This document shows, piece after piece, positions 8,641 to 17,758 of a DNA stretch of 64,000 bases. A model generated the notes under the pieces. The model did no database searches and was not told the origin of the DNA. It worked only from the letters and a program-made list of their open reading frames with translations. The DNA is from Aliirhizobium wenxiniae (lineage in GTDB: Bacteria; Pseudomonadota; Alphaproteobacteria; Rhizobiales; Rhizobiaceae). The stretch is from the NCBI RefSeq assembly GCF_019511445.1, contig NZ_JAEUAN010000025.1:30742-94741 (forward strand), in the 5' to 3' direction. Numbering within the stretch: position 1 is the first letter of the stretch; each line of letters opens with the position of its first letter. The translations under genes and the position numbers were made by a program.

Positions 8641-8769
8641 CTTCCGCGCAGGACAGGAAACCCACGCGGGGGGTACATATTCGCCGAAATGGCCTTTGCG
8701 CCTGATAGACGCCCCCCAGCCCCCGCCGAATCCGTAATTCTGCATAGCCGTATACCACATCCGGCGCAT
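8620..8769 (-). CDS. Possible small ORF between smc and ppdK
   Basis: On the minus strand an open frame starts with ATG at 8769 (MRRMWYTAMQNYG) or at 8760 (MWYTAMQNYG), runs through a Gly/Trp-rich part, GFGGGWGASIRRKGHFG, and stops with TGA at 8620-8622, about 46-49 residues. GGGG directly precedes the first ATG. The stop falls inside the loop of the strong hairpin, which is unusual for a translated gene and argues for an untranslated small RNA instead. No relative is recognised; treat as a candidate only. Confidence 0.25.
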   Translation of the reverse strand: MRRMWYTAMQNYGFGGGWGASIRRKGHFGEYVPPAWVSCPARKALRGRV

Positions 8770-8837
8770 CCCCTATATGGGTGAAACAACGTAGATGTGA
8801 CTACAATCAATTATAACACGAAAAACTGTCGATTATT

Positions 8838-11800
8838 TCAGCTTGCTTCGCGCAATAGTTCCGCGGTCTGCAGATCAACAGATACGAGTTGCGAAACACC
8901 TTGCTCCGCCATGGTGACGCCGAAGAGCCGGTTCATGCGCGCCATGGTGATCGGATTATGGGTGATGATGACGAAACGCGTCTCTGTCGAAGCGGCCATT
9001 TCGTCCATCAAATTGCAGTAACGCTCGACATTGTGGTCGTCGAGTGGCGCATCCACCTCGTCCAGCACACAGATCGGCGCAGGATTGGTCAGGAAGACGG
9101 CGAAGATGAGCGCCATGGCGGTCAGCGCCTGCTCCCCGCCCGAGAGAAGCGTCATCGTCTGCGGCTTCTTGCCGGGCGGACGGGCAAGGATTTCAAGCCC
9201 AGCTTCCAACGGATCTTCGGATTCGATCAGCTGCAATTCCGCCGTGCCGCCGCCGAAAAGATGGGTGAACAGGCGCTGGAACTGGGTATTGACCACATCG
9301 AAGGCGGCGATCAGGCGCTCGCGGCCTTCCTTGTTGAGGCTCTGGATCGCACCACGCAGCTTGCGGATCGCATCGACCACGTCGTCGCGTTCGCGGGTCA
9401 GCGTCGAGAGCTTGTCCGAAAGCTCCTTCTGCTCCTCGTCGGCGCGCAGATTGACCGCGCCAAGGCGCTCGCGCTCCATCTTCAGCCGGTCGACCTCGCG
9501 CTCGATGGCGCGGATATCCGGCATCGGCTGGCCGGGCTGCAGGCCCGTCAGGCGCAGGACTTCCGGAGGTGAAACATTCAGGGCCTCGCGAATGCGCTGT
9601 TCGCTCTCGTGGCGTCGCTCGGCGGCAGACACGAGGCGTTCTTCGGCGCGGCCGCGTTTTTCGCGAACGTCCGCCAGTTCAGACAAGGCGGTTGCGGCGC
9701 GCTGGTCGGCCTCGCGCTGGCGGGTTTCGGCGATCGCCAATTCGTCGGAAGCAAGCTTTCGCGCGTTTTCCGCCTTCTGCAATTCGGACAGCAGGCTGCG
9801 ACGGCGATCATCAACCTCTTCGGGAGCCGCTTCCAGCTCGACGATCTCGTCGCGCGCCTCTTCCTCGCGCTCGCGCAGGCTTTCGATATGGGCGGCGGCG
9901 CTATCAGCGCGCGCCTTCCAGGAGGAGCGCTCCTGGGCGATGGCCGCAATGCGGCGCTTGCGGGCTTCGAGTTCGCGGCTCAGGCCCTCATAGCTTGCGC
10001 GGGCTTCCGCCAAACGGCCGCGATCGGTGGCGACTGCTGCCTGCTGGTCGCGCAGACGATTGTCGAGATCGGAAATATCCGGCGCATTTTCCAGCTCGAT
10101 ACGGGCATCTTCGCCCTGCGCTTCGACTTCCTCGATCTGGGCATCCAGCTGGCTTACGGCTTCCGCCACGACATCGCGGCGGCGCATCAGATCGCCTGAG
10201 GCGCGTTCCGCGGCGGCAAGGGCCTCACGGGCATCGGCAACCTGCCGGGTGGCAAGCCGCACCCGGTCGCGGGCATCGGCAAGCACTCGCTCGCTGGTGG
10301 TGATCTCGGCCACGGCATCGGCCAGCAGGCTTTCGCATTCGGCCAGAACATCGCGGGCTTCATCGATCTCGGCTTCGAGTTCCGAGAGGCGGTTCTTCTG
10401 TGACAGCCTGAGGGCAGCAGCACCGGGCGCTTCGGAACCGGTGACATGGCCATCCCAGCGATAGACAGCGCCGTCCCTGGTCACCAGACGCTGGCCGGGT
10501 TTCAAGCCAGCCATCAATCTCGTGGCATCACCGGCCGAGACGATGCCGATCTGAGCCAGTACGCGTGCCAGTTCCGGCGGGGCGGTCACACGAGCGGACA
10601 GCGGCTCGACACCATCCGGCAGGCGCGGATCGGCCGAGGCATCGCCATTGACCGACCAATAGGTGGGGGCTGCGTCATCGACCGGGCTTTCGAGGTCGTC
10701 GCCTAGGGCCGCGCCAAGCGCTGCTTCATAACCACGCTCGACATGAACCATTTCGGCGACCGGAACATAGTCGCCGGAAGCGGCACCGGCGGCCAGCATC
10801 TTCTTGATCGTACGGGCTTCCGTCTCCAGCCCATTCACTTTGGTCTTCGCATCCTCGACAGGGCGGCGGGCGGCAACTTCCGCGGCACGCGTGGAGTTGA
10901 GTTCCGCCTCGGCCTCTTCGGCCGCGGCCGTCGCATCCTCCAGCGCGATCTCGGCGGCCTCGACCAGTTCGGCTTTTTCCGCCGGGTCGTCCAGCGAGGA
11001 CAGGCGCTCGGAGACGGCATCCAGTTCGGCGCTGGCATCCTGTCGCTGACGATCGAGGCGCTGGCGGCGCTCGGCAAGATCGCGGATCAGGCGTTCGAGC
11101 TGGTTGCGTCCGGCTGCGGCCTCGGCGCGCTCACCGGTGATCGTCGCAAGCAGTTGTTCGCTTTCGGCAAGCGCTGCACCTGCCGCTTCGAAGGCTTCGT
11201 GCAGTTCGGCGCTTTCGGCACCGCTGTCTGCCAGCATGTCGTTCAGCTCGGCCTCTTCCTCATCCAGCTTTTCGAGGAAAGACGTGTTGTCGGCGGCCAG
11301 CTGTTCCTCGCGGCGAATATCTTCGGCCAATTGCGCCAGGCGGCGGGTCAGCTCGTCGCGGCGTTTGAGCAGCCGTCCGGCTTCCTCTTCCAGCTGGCTG
11401 CGGGCGATCTGCAGGCGCTGCAGGGCGGCACCGGCTTTCGCCTCCTCCTCACGCAGTTCCGGCAGCTTGAGGCTGGCGACGGCCTGATCCTTTGCAGCCT
11501 CCATCTGGCTTTGCGCCTTTTCGGCAACCGTGACGGTGATCTGATTGAGCGCCGTCTGGGCTTCCAGTTCCGCCTGTTCGGCCTCGACCCAGCGGATATG
11601 CAGGAGCATCGCCTCGCGGGCACGGATATCGGCCGACAGCGACTTGAAGCGGTTGGCCTGGCGGGCCTGGCGTTTCAGGCTCTCGATCTGGCTTTCCAGC
11701 TGGACGACGACATCTTCCAGCCGTTCCAGATTGGTTTCTGCGGCACGCAGGCGAAGTTCGGCCTCGTGGCGGCGGGAATGCAGGCCGGAAATGCCGGCGG

Positions 11801-12299
11801 CTTCTTCCAGCAATTGTCGACGCGCCTGCGGTTTGGCGTTGATAAGTTCGCCGATCCTGCCTTGCCCGACCATGGACGGCGAGCGGGCGCCGGTGGAGGC
11901 GTCAGCGAAAAGCAGCTGCACGTCCTTGGCGCGGCTTTCCTTGCCATTGATGCGATAGACGGAACCGTTTTCGCGCTCGATACGGCGCGTGACCTGGATC
12001 TCGTCGGCATCATTGAAGGCTGCGGGCGCGGTGCGATCGGAATTGTCGAGAAACAGGCCGACTTCGGCGGTGTTGCGCGCCGGGCGGTTCCCGGAACCGG
12101 AGAAGATGACATCGTCCATGCCGGACGCGCGCATGTTCTTGTAGGAGTTTTCGCCCATCACCCAGCGAAGCGCCTCGACAAGATTGGACTTGCCGCAGCC
12201 GTTCGGCCCGACCACACCGGTCAGGCCGCGCTCGATGAAAAATTCCGTCGGTTCGACGAAGGATTTGAAACCGACAAGGCGCAGCTTGTTGAACTTCAT
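8838..12299 (-). CDS. smc: Chromosome segregation protein SMC
   Basis: A 1153-residue condensin ATPase that organises and segregates the chromosome with ScpA/ScpB, which are not in the window. The N-terminal head has the Walker A motif GPNGCGKSNL near residue 32 and the Q-loop region ending at SGMDDVIFSG. Two long coiled-coil arms rich in Glu/Arg/Ala flank a hinge around residues 500-640. The C-terminal head carries the ABC signature LLSGGEQALTAMAL and Walker B ICVLDEVDAPLDDHN. It starts at the ATG at 12299, 36 bases after the DsbA-like gene, forming a likely operon DUF721-dsbA-smc. The alanine-rich arms are typical of high-GC alphaproteobacteria. Confidence 0.98.
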   Translation of the reverse strand: MKFNKLRLVGFKSFVEPTEFFIERGLTGVVGPNGCGKSNLVEALRWVMGENSYKNMRASGMDDVIFSGSGNRPARNTAEVGLFLDNSDRTAPAAFNDADEIQVTRRIERENGSVYRINGKESRAKDVQLLFADASTGARSPSMVGQGRIGELINAKPQARRQLLEEAAGISGLHSRRHEAELRLRAAETNLERLEDVVVQLESQIESLKRQARQANRFKSLSADIRAREAMLLHIRWVEAEQAELEAQTALNQITVTVAEKAQSQMEAAKDQAVASLKLPELREEEAKAGAALQRLQIARSQLEEEAGRLLKRRDELTRRLAQLAEDIRREEQLAADNTSFLEKLDEEEAELNDMLADSGAESAELHEAFEAAGAALAESEQLLATITGERAEAAAGRNQLERLIRDLAERRQRLDRQRQDASAELDAVSERLSSLDDPAEKAELVEAAEIALEDATAAAEEAEAELNSTRAAEVAARRPVEDAKTKVNGLETEARTIKKMLAAGAASGDYVPVAEMVHVERGYEAALGAALGDDLESPVDDAAPTYWSVNGDASADPRLPDGVEPLSARVTAPPELARVLAQIGIVSAGDATRLMAGLKPGQRLVTRDGAVYRWDGHVTGSEAPGAAALRLSQKNRLSELEAEIDEARDVLAECESLLADAVAEITTSERVLADARDRVRLATRQVADAREALAAAERASGDLMRRRDVVAEAVSQLDAQIEEVEAQGEDARIELENAPDISDLDNRLRDQQAAVATDRGRLAEARASYEGLSRELEARKRRIAAIAQERSSWKARADSAAAHIESLREREEEARDEIVELEAAPEEVDDRRRSLLSELQKAENARKLASDELAIAETRQREADQRAATALSELADVREKRGRAEERLVSAAERRHESEQRIREALNVSPPEVLRLTGLQPGQPMPDIRAIEREVDRLKMERERLGAVNLRADEEQKELSDKLSTLTRERDDVVDAIRKLRGAIQSLNKEGRERLIAAFDVVNTQFQRLFTHLFGGGTAELQLIESEDPLEAGLEILARPPGKKPQTMTLLSGGEQALTAMALIFAVFLTNPAPICVLDEVDAPLDDHNVERYCNLMDEMAASTETRFVIITHNPITMARMNRLFGVTMAEQGVSQLVSVDLQTAELLREAS

Positions 12300-12335
12300 G
12301 CTGCGCCCCTCACACTCTTGAGCGAGAGTGCGTTA

Positions 12336-13037
12336 TCAGATGCTGTCGAAAAGCGCCGACATGGATTCAACCGACATGTCCCCAGAATACTTCTTCCCGT
12401 TGATCAGGAAGGTCGGCGTGGAGTTGATGTTGAATTCATCCGCACCACGCTTCACCGACGCGTTGATTTCATCGAGAAGCTTCTGGTTCGTCAAGCAGGC
12501 TTCGAAAGTCTGCTGTGTGTAACCGGCAATCTTGACGGTCTGCATCAGTGCGCCGCGGACATCCTTGTCGGCCGGGGCCGCCCAGGCGCGCTGCTGCTTG
12601 AACAGCATCGAGACCATGGCGAAATACTGTTCCGGTGTTGCATGCTCGGTCGGGTTCTGCGGATTGGAACGCGCCAGCATGAAGGCGGCGGTGGCAACCG
12701 GATCGAACGGGAATTCGCGGATGATGAACTGCACCTTGCCGCTATCGATGTATTTTTCCTTGATCGGCTCGAAGGTGGTGATGTGGAAATGAGCGCAATG
12801 CGGGCAGGTCATCGACATGTATTCGATAACCTTGATCGGCGCATCGTCCTTGCCGAGCGCCATTTCCGGCAGGGTGCCGGGCTTCAGCGCGGCAGCCATA
12901 TCGACATCACCCTGCGCTTCCGGTTTTTCCTGAGCAAAGGCATCGGTAATGCTAAACGGAAGGGCAAGAGCAAGCGAAGTGACAGCCACACCGCCGAGAA
13001 GCGCGCGCCGTGTCGTGGTCATATCGTTCAAAAACAT
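12336..13037 (-). CDS. DsbA-family thiol:disulfide oxidoreductase
   Basis: About 233 residues. It begins with a Tat-like signal (TTTRRALLGG, then a hydrophobic run ending near ADAFAQ-type residues), so it is periplasmic. The thioredoxin-fold active site is CPHC in MSMTCPHCAHFH, followed by the DsbA helical insertion and the cis-Pro strand in NSTPTFLINGKKYSG. Such single-domain proteins oxidise or isomerise cysteines of exported proteins. Starts at 13022 or 13058 (TTG) are also possible; none has a strong ribosome site. It lies between DUF721 and smc, a gene order I recall as common in rhizobia. Confidence 0.92.
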   Translation of the reverse strand: MFLNDMTTTRRALLGGVAVTSLALALPFSITDAFAQEKPEAQGDVDMAAALKPGTLPEMALGKDDAPIKVIEYMSMTCPHCAHFHITTFEPIKEKYIDSGKVQFIIREFPFDPVATAAFMLARSNPQNPTEHATPEQYFAMVSMLFKQQRAWAAPADKDVRGALMQTVKIAGYTQQTFEACLTNQKLLDEINASVKRGADEFNINSTPTFLINGKKYSGDMSVESMSALFDSI

Positions 13038-13179
13038 GGGACACCCGTGTGAGAGCAAAAAAGAAAGATTGGAACCTCCGTATCCCGGCGTTCAATCCTC
13101 GGCAAGTTGCCGATAGGTAACTTACTTCAAAGAATTGTGACGAAAGCTGGGAAAAACAAGGCTGTTAACCGCCTTCACC

Positions 13180-13698
13180 TCAACGTGTGCGCTTTTGCTG
13201 CATGACGGCGGTGCCGAGTTTTTCGACCGCCTTGCGCAGAGCCTCGCTTTCGATGCCTTCCATCATGTCATGCAGTTTGCGCGCCGGCTCTCCCTTCAAG
13301 GGGCGTGGCGTTCTGGAATGCTTGATCTGTGGCGAAACCGGCTTCTGGACGATGCGGATCTGGCGCACCGCGGGAAAGCCGAAAAAGCTGTTGATGCGGC
13401 CGATCAGTTCACCCTGGGCATGGGTCAGGAACAGCGCTCGCGCACCTTCGCAGGCAATCGTCAGTACCCCCGGTGTATAGCCGTCATCCCGGTAACCGTC
13501 ATTGCGCGCCCAGGTGATCTTTTCCGGCCGCGTGCAATCGGCAAATTCTTCCCCGGCGATCTCATCCCAGGAGCCGAGAAGCGACGTCGAAATGCCGGCG
13601 CGTTTCGCCAGCACCGGGTCGATGATGCCGTTGGCGATCTCGGCGATCTGGTTTGCGCCCTTGCGGGTGAAGGGAGTTTTCTTGGTGATCTGATTCAT
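13180..13698 (-). CDS. DUF721 family protein (DciA-like)
   Basis: About 172 residues from the ATG at 13698 (MNQITKKTPF); an upstream ATG at 13752 would add 18 residues. The DUF721 core is visible in LLGSWDEIAGEEFADCTRPEKITWA, GVLTIACEGARALFLTHAQGELIGRINSFFG and the following RQIRIVQ strand. Actinobacterial and proteobacterial DUF721 proteins include DciA, which works with the replicative helicase. Whether this rhizobial form does so is an inference. The C-terminal tail is basic (MQQKRTR). It is divergent from mutY by roughly 90 bases, so the two probably share a promoter region. Confidence 0.8.
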   Translation of the reverse strand: MNQITKKTPFTRKGANQIAEIANGIIDPVLAKRAGISTSLLGSWDEIAGEEFADCTRPEKITWARNDGYRDDGYTPGVLTIACEGARALFLTHAQGELIGRINSFFGFPAVRQIRIVQKPVSPQIKHSRTPRPLKGEPARKLHDMMEGIESEALRKAVEKLGTAVMQQKRTR

Positions 13699-13791
13699 GA
13701 CGGGATAACCGGTGCCTTTAGACCTTGCCGTCCTTGATGCCGGCGCATTCATCTTCCAAGTATAGGGCACACACCCCCAAAACGGCAAACG

Positions 13792-14883
13792 ATGCTCGAT
13801 ACGTTATCCCCGATACCCACGCTGACCTATGCGGCAAAGCTGCTTTCCTGGTACGACCGCCACCACCGGGAACTGCCGTGGCGCGTCAGCCCTTCGGCGG
13901 CGAAGGCCGGCAAACGGGCCGATCCCTATCATGTCTGGCTGTCGGAAGTGATGCTGCAGCAGACGACGGTGCAGGCGGTGAAACCCTATTTCGCCAAATT
14001 CCTCGAACGCTGGCCGAAGGTAACGGATCTGGCAGCAGCGCCCTCCGAAGACGTGATGGCCGCATGGGCGGGGCTTGGCTATTACGCCCGCGCCCGCAAC
14101 CTGAAGAAATGCGCCGAAGCGGTGGCAGGCGATCATGATGGCATCTTTCCCGATACCGAAGAAGGTTTGCGCGCGCTGCCCGGCATCGGCGACTATACGT
14201 CGGCGGCCGTCGCCGCGATCGCCTTCAACCGGCCTTCCGCCGTGATGGACGGCAATGTCGAACGGGTCATTTCTCGCCTGTTTGTTATCGATGCCCCCCT
14301 GCCCGGCTCAAAGCCGGAGATGAAGGCAAAGGTGCGGGACCTGACACCTTGCGACAGACCCGGAGACTTTGCCCAGGCGATGATGGATCTGGGCGCCACG
14401 ATCTGCACGCCAAAACGCCCCGCCTGTGCGCTCTGTCCCTTCCGCGACGACTGTCTTGCGCTGGTGCAGGATGACCCGGAGCGTTTTCCGGTCAAGGCGG
14501 CGAAAAAGGAGAAACCGGTGCGTGTCGGCGCCGGCTTCGTTGCGGTTAATGAAAATGGCGCGATCATGCTGAGGCGGCGGCAAGAGACCGGGCTGCTCGG
14601 TGGCATGACGGAAGTGCCGACCACCGGATGGACCGCACGGATGGATGGCGGAACCGGAACAGACCATGCACCTTTTGCAGGCGATTGGGAGGCATGCGGC
14701 GTCATCACGCATGTCTTCACCCATTTCGAGTTGAGGCTTTCCGTCTACCGAACACGGGTGCCTTCAGGCGAAGAACCGGTCGGCTGGTGGGTGCCTGTCG
14801 AGACGCTTGGCGATGAAGCCTTGCCGACTGTCATGAAAAAGGTAATCAGTCAGGCTATTCCGACCGCTTTCATGAAACACTGA
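13792..14883 (+). CDS. mutY: A/G-specific adenine glycosylase
   Basis: A 363-residue DNA repair enzyme removing adenine mispaired with 8-oxoguanine or G. The catalytic Glu lies in SEVMLQQTTVQAV, the helix-hairpin-helix in LPGIGDYTSAAVAAIAF, and the catalytic Asp in VMDGNVERVISR. The iron-sulphur cluster cysteines follow as C-x6-C-x2-C-x5-C in CTPKRPACALCPFRDDC. The C-terminal about 120 residues form the NUDIX-like domain that reads 8-oxoG (GGMTEVPTTGW). Length and domain order are standard. The ATG at 13792 is used; no nearby competing start. It is followed 33 bases later by a HAD gene. Confidence 0.97.
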   Translation: MLDTLSPIPTLTYAAKLLSWYDRHHRELPWRVSPSAAKAGKRADPYHVWLSEVMLQQTTVQAVKPYFAKFLERWPKVTDLAAAPSEDVMAAWAGLGYYARARNLKKCAEAVAGDHDGIFPDTEEGLRALPGIGDYTSAAVAAIAFNRPSAVMDGNVERVISRLFVIDAPLPGSKPEMKAKVRDLTPCDRPGDFAQAMMDLGATICTPKRPACALCPFRDDCLALVQDDPERFPVKAAKKEKPVRVGAGFVAVNENGAIMLRRRQETGLLGGMTEVPTTGWTARMDGGTGTDHAPFAGDWEACGVITHVFTHFELRLSVYRTRVPSGEEPVGWWVPVETLGDEALPTVMKKVISQAIPTAFMKH

Positions 14884-14916
14884 CCCAGAAACAAACCAGG
14901 GATCACAGGAAACATC

Positions 14917-15531
14917 ATGGCAGACAAGATCGACCACATCGTCTTCGACATCGGCAAGGTTCTTATTCATTACGATCCGAACCTGCCGTTTTCCCGCATC
15001 ATTCCCGATGCCGAAGAGCGCAAATGGTTTTTTCAGAATGTCTGCACCCATGATTGGAACCTGGAGCAGGATCGCGGCCGCAAATGGGAGGATGCAGAAG
15101 CCCTGCTGATCGCCCAATATCCCGAGCGGGAAGAGCATATCCGTGCATTCCGCAAATACTGGCCAGAAATGGTGTCGCATTCCTACGACGACAGCGTCGC
15201 CATCATGCTCGGGCTGATCGACAAGGGCCATGACGTTACCATGCTGACGAATTTTGCAGCCGACACGTTTGTCGAGGCGCGCAAGATGTATCCGTTCCTC
15301 AATGCGACGCGCGGCGTGACCGTTTCGGGCGAGATCGGTCTTATCAAGCCGGATGTGGCGATATACGAACGGCACGCGAAGGATTTCGGTCTGACGCCGG
15401 AAAACTCCATCTTCATCGACGATACGATAGTGAATGTGGAGGGTGCCCGCGCCGCAGGCTGGCAGGGCGTGCATTTTACCGGCGCTGAAAAGCTGAAAGC
15501 TGATCTCGCCGCACACGGGATCGAAATTTAA
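14917..15531 (+). CDS. HAD-IA family hydrolase (YihX-like)
   Basis: A 204-residue HAD-superfamily phosphatase. Motif I is FDIGKVLIHYDPN, the D-x-G form found in YihX/epoxide-hydrolase-N-terminal-like members, where the second Asp is replaced by Gly. Motif II is in MLTNFAAD, the Lys of motif III in GLIKPDVAIY, and motif IV in FIDDTIVNVEGARAAGW. A helical cap with a Trp-rich stretch lies between motifs I and II. A likely substrate is a small sugar phosphate. Co-directional with mutY with a 33-base gap; it converges with the next gene. Confidence 0.88.
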   Translation: MADKIDHIVFDIGKVLIHYDPNLPFSRIIPDAEERKWFFQNVCTHDWNLEQDRGRKWEDAEALLIAQYPEREEHIRAFRKYWPEMVSHSYDDSVAIMLGLIDKGHDVTMLTNFAADTFVEARKMYPFLNATRGVTVSGEIGLIKPDVAIYERHAKDFGLTPENSIFIDDTIVNVEGARAAGWQGVHFTGAEKLKADLAAHGIEI

Positions 15532-15572
15532 GTTACTTCGATTGGCACCGGAGGCAGCAAAAAACGCTGCCT

Positions 15573-16088
15573 TCAGCGCGCCCGAACGACCCAGGCGGGA
15601 ATCATCTGGCTGACGAGCCGCGTCGTCTTGTGGCCCCTGGCCAGCATTTCGAGGCTCATACCGGACTTGGCGGCGGCAATCGCGCTCTTCTTCGGCAAGA
15701 TCAGCCCGTATTCGAGCGGAGGAACGGCACGACCGATCCGCTTAAAGAACGGACGGCGGTAATTGCGCGAGGGTGAAAACCGCGCCGGTTGCTTGTGGAT
15801 CGCCAGATGCTCGACCACTTCCTCGATCCAACCGCTTTGCGGACGCGCACCGGCCTCGATGAATAGCAGCCACTCACCCCGCGCGCTGCGCAGCACATCC
15901 TTGATATCCCAGTGATTGTGGAACCGGCAGCCGGCGGCATCCGCCACACGCGACGAGCCATCGCGCGACGCGTGATCAAGAATGATCACGTCACTCACGA
16001 GCCCTTCGACAGCGGCAGTGACAAGGATCGAAAGCGTCTGCGCAAGCTCGGCTTCCTGGTCCCGGCATTCCATAAAAACAGTCAGCAT
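15573..16088 (-). CDS. Short family 2-like glycosyltransferase
   Basis: A 171-residue protein resembling the catalytic core of GT-A family 2 enzymes: LTVFMECRDQEAELAQTL at the start, VIILDHASRDGSSRVADAAGCRF for the donor-binding region with the D-H-A-S-x-D-G pattern, and ARGEWLLFIEAGARPQSGWIEEV at the place of the D-x-D block (here E-A-G). The usual D-x-D being replaced by E-A-G and the short length make activity uncertain. It lacks membrane segments. The ribosome site AAGGG precedes the ATG at 16088. Isolated gene; function in surface sugar synthesis is a guess. Confidence 0.72.
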   Translation of the reverse strand: MLTVFMECRDQEAELAQTLSILVTAAVEGLVSDVIILDHASRDGSSRVADAAGCRFHNHWDIKDVLRSARGEWLLFIEAGARPQSGWIEEVVEHLAIHKQPARFSPSRNYRRPFFKRIGRAVPPLEYGLILPKKSAIAAAKSGMSLEMLARGHKTTRLVSQMIPAWVVRAR

Positions 16089-16127
16089 TTCTGACCCTTA
16101 ACCCATAGAAATTGGGAAAGCCAGCAA

Positions 16128-16153
16128 GGAACAAAGTTTGTTCTTGCAATGTT
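16128..16153 (+). promoter_or_regulatory. Weak EcfG-type promoter candidate before the radical SAM gene
   Basis: GGAAC at 16128-16132 is followed by 17 bases and TGTT at 16150-16153, close to the alphaproteobacterial general-stress pattern GGAAC-N16/17-CGTT but with a T in place of the C. The start codon of the radical SAM gene lies about 60 bases downstream. Matches this short arise by chance, so confidence is low. Confidence 0.25.
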
Positions 16154-16215
16154 CTCATTTCAGGAGTAGGAATTTAATCATCGAGAACGGGAAGTGATCC
16201 CGTCAGGAGCCATCA

Positions 16216-17373
16216 ATGACAGAGCTGTCCCAACTGCGGCAGGGTGCGTTTGCGCCCGCCCATACGGCTGACATTGCCGATGCACTGGTCCAAACGTCCG
16301 GGCTCAGGATCGAGATCGATCGTCGGCGCGGCAGAGGTGCGGGCCTCAACCCGAGCGGACGCTTCGAAGAAGGCCGTCGCGAGGTTTTCGATGATGGCTG
16401 GCAGACGATCGAGGAGCTTGAACCGTTTCGCACCGAAGTGCAGGTGGAAAAGCCGAAAACGGCAATTACCCGCAATGACAGCCCCGATATTGGTTTCGAC
16501 CGCTCGATCAACCCCTATCGCGGCTGCGAGCATGGCTGCATCTATTGTTTTGCCCGGCCGAGCCACAGTTTCATGGGCCTTTCGCCGGGGCTCGATTTCG
16601 AGGCAAAACTGTTCGCCAAGCCGGATGTGCCGCGTCTGCTTGAGCGGGAATTGAGCAGGCCGGATTACAAGGTGCGGGCAATCGCGATCGGTACCAATAC
16701 CGATCCCTATCAGCCGATCGAGCGGGAATGGCGGATCATGCGCCAGATCCTCGAAGTGCTGCAGAAGGCCAATCATCCGGTGGTGATCGTGACGAAATCG
16801 GCGCTCGTCATGCGCGACATCGACATTCTCTCCGACATGGCGTCGAAGGGGCTTGCCAAGGTCGGGATCTCGGTGACGACGCTGGACCGCAAGCTGGCCC
16901 GAACGATGGAGCCGCGCGCTTCGACACCGGCCAAGCGGCTGGAAGCGATCAAGGCCTTGTCCGATGCCGGCATACCGACTGCGATCATGGCGTCGCCGAT
17001 CATTCCGGCGCTGAACGATCACGAGATCGAACGCATTCTGGAATCCGGCCATGCGGCGGGTGCGACAGAAGCAAGCTATGTGCTTTTGCGTCTCCCCCTG
17101 GAAGTCAGCCCGCTGTTTCGCGACTGGCTGCTGCGCAATTACCCGGATCGCTACCGGCATGTCATGTCGCTGATCCGCTCGATGCGGGGCGGTAAGGATT
17201 ACGATGCCGAATTCGGCAAGCGGATGAAGGGCGCCGGTCCCTATGCCTGGCAGATCGGCCGCCGTTTCGAAATGGCGACCAAGAGGCTGGGGCTTGGCCG
17301 GCGCGGCATGCATCTGCGCGACGACCTGTTCATCCGCCCCAATGGTGGCGGCATCCAGCTGTCGCTTCTTTAG
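16216..17373 (+). CDS. Radical SAM protein, PA0069/SplB-like family
   Basis: A 385-residue radical SAM protein. The cluster motif is C-x3-C-x2-C in RGCEHGCIYCFARPSH (about residue 105), typical of PA0069-family and spore-photoproduct-lyase-related enzymes. Other family marks are SINPYRGC directly before it, IAIGTNTDPYQPIE, KSALVMRDIDIL and MASPIIPALNDHEIERIL. These enzymes make a 5'-deoxyadenosyl radical; the substrate of this family is unknown, and links to DNA or nucleotide repair are only inferred. It stands between a short glycosyltransferase and rnhB. AGGAG lies ten bases before the ATG at 16216. Confidence 0.92.
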   Translation: MTELSQLRQGAFAPAHTADIADALVQTSGLRIEIDRRRGRGAGLNPSGRFEEGRREVFDDGWQTIEELEPFRTEVQVEKPKTAITRNDSPDIGFDRSINPYRGCEHGCIYCFARPSHSFMGLSPGLDFEAKLFAKPDVPRLLERELSRPDYKVRAIAIGTNTDPYQPIEREWRIMRQILEVLQKANHPVVIVTKSALVMRDIDILSDMASKGLAKVGISVTTLDRKLARTMEPRASTPAKRLEAIKALSDAGIPTAIMASPIIPALNDHEIERILESGHAAGATEASYVLLRLPLEVSPLFRDWLLRNYPDRYRHVMSLIRSMRGGKDYDAEFGKRMKGAGPYAWQIGRRFEMATKRLGLGRRGMHLRDDLFIRPNGGGIQLSLL

Positions 17374-17758
17374 AGGATAAGCATCGATCTCGTGGGACAC
17401 GCAGGAAGGGAAACGTCCAAGAATGCCCGCGCATTCTGAGCCAGATTTGCTTCCAGTCCTTCGCATATCGAGTTTCGCATCATCCATGCGCCTCCCCTGA
17501 GGCAAGAGCAATTCCAGCGAAAGCGGGAACCGGTTTTGCGTCCGGAATTGCGTAGAAACAAAGAGATAGAGCAGTTTCGCGTTTCGAAGAAAGGCGGAAA
17601 TTCTCTAGGCGCATTTCAACTTCGTTCTCGGTCAGGTCTCCGCCCCCTTGCCCCGCCGAGAACATTGCCCCGAGCCCGCTGCATTCAGGCAGTGGAAAGC
17701 GAAGCCGCACTCGCTTTCGGGGTTGCAGGAGATCGGGACGGCGTGCGAGCCTGCCGCC
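17374..17758. other. Intergenic region before rnhB
   Basis: 385 bases between the radical SAM gene and rnhB. Apart from the RIME-like element it shows nothing I can assign. Open frames running through it into rnhB (from 17648) and on the minus strand lack ribosome sites and have odd composition, so they are not called as genes. The rnhB promoter is probably in the last 150 bases. Confidence 0.5.
17505..17609. repeat. RIME-like double-palindrome intergenic element
   Basis: About 100 bases with two stem-loops: GCAATTCC (17508-17515) against GGAATTGC (17544-17551), and GAGCAGTTTCGC (about 17569-17580) against GCGGAAATTCTC (about 17595-17606, imperfect). Elements with this wording and two palindromes are scattered in intergenic regions of rhizobia, where they are called RIME or similar. 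The assignment rests on memory of the family. It lies 150 bases before rnhB. Confidence 0.7.
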
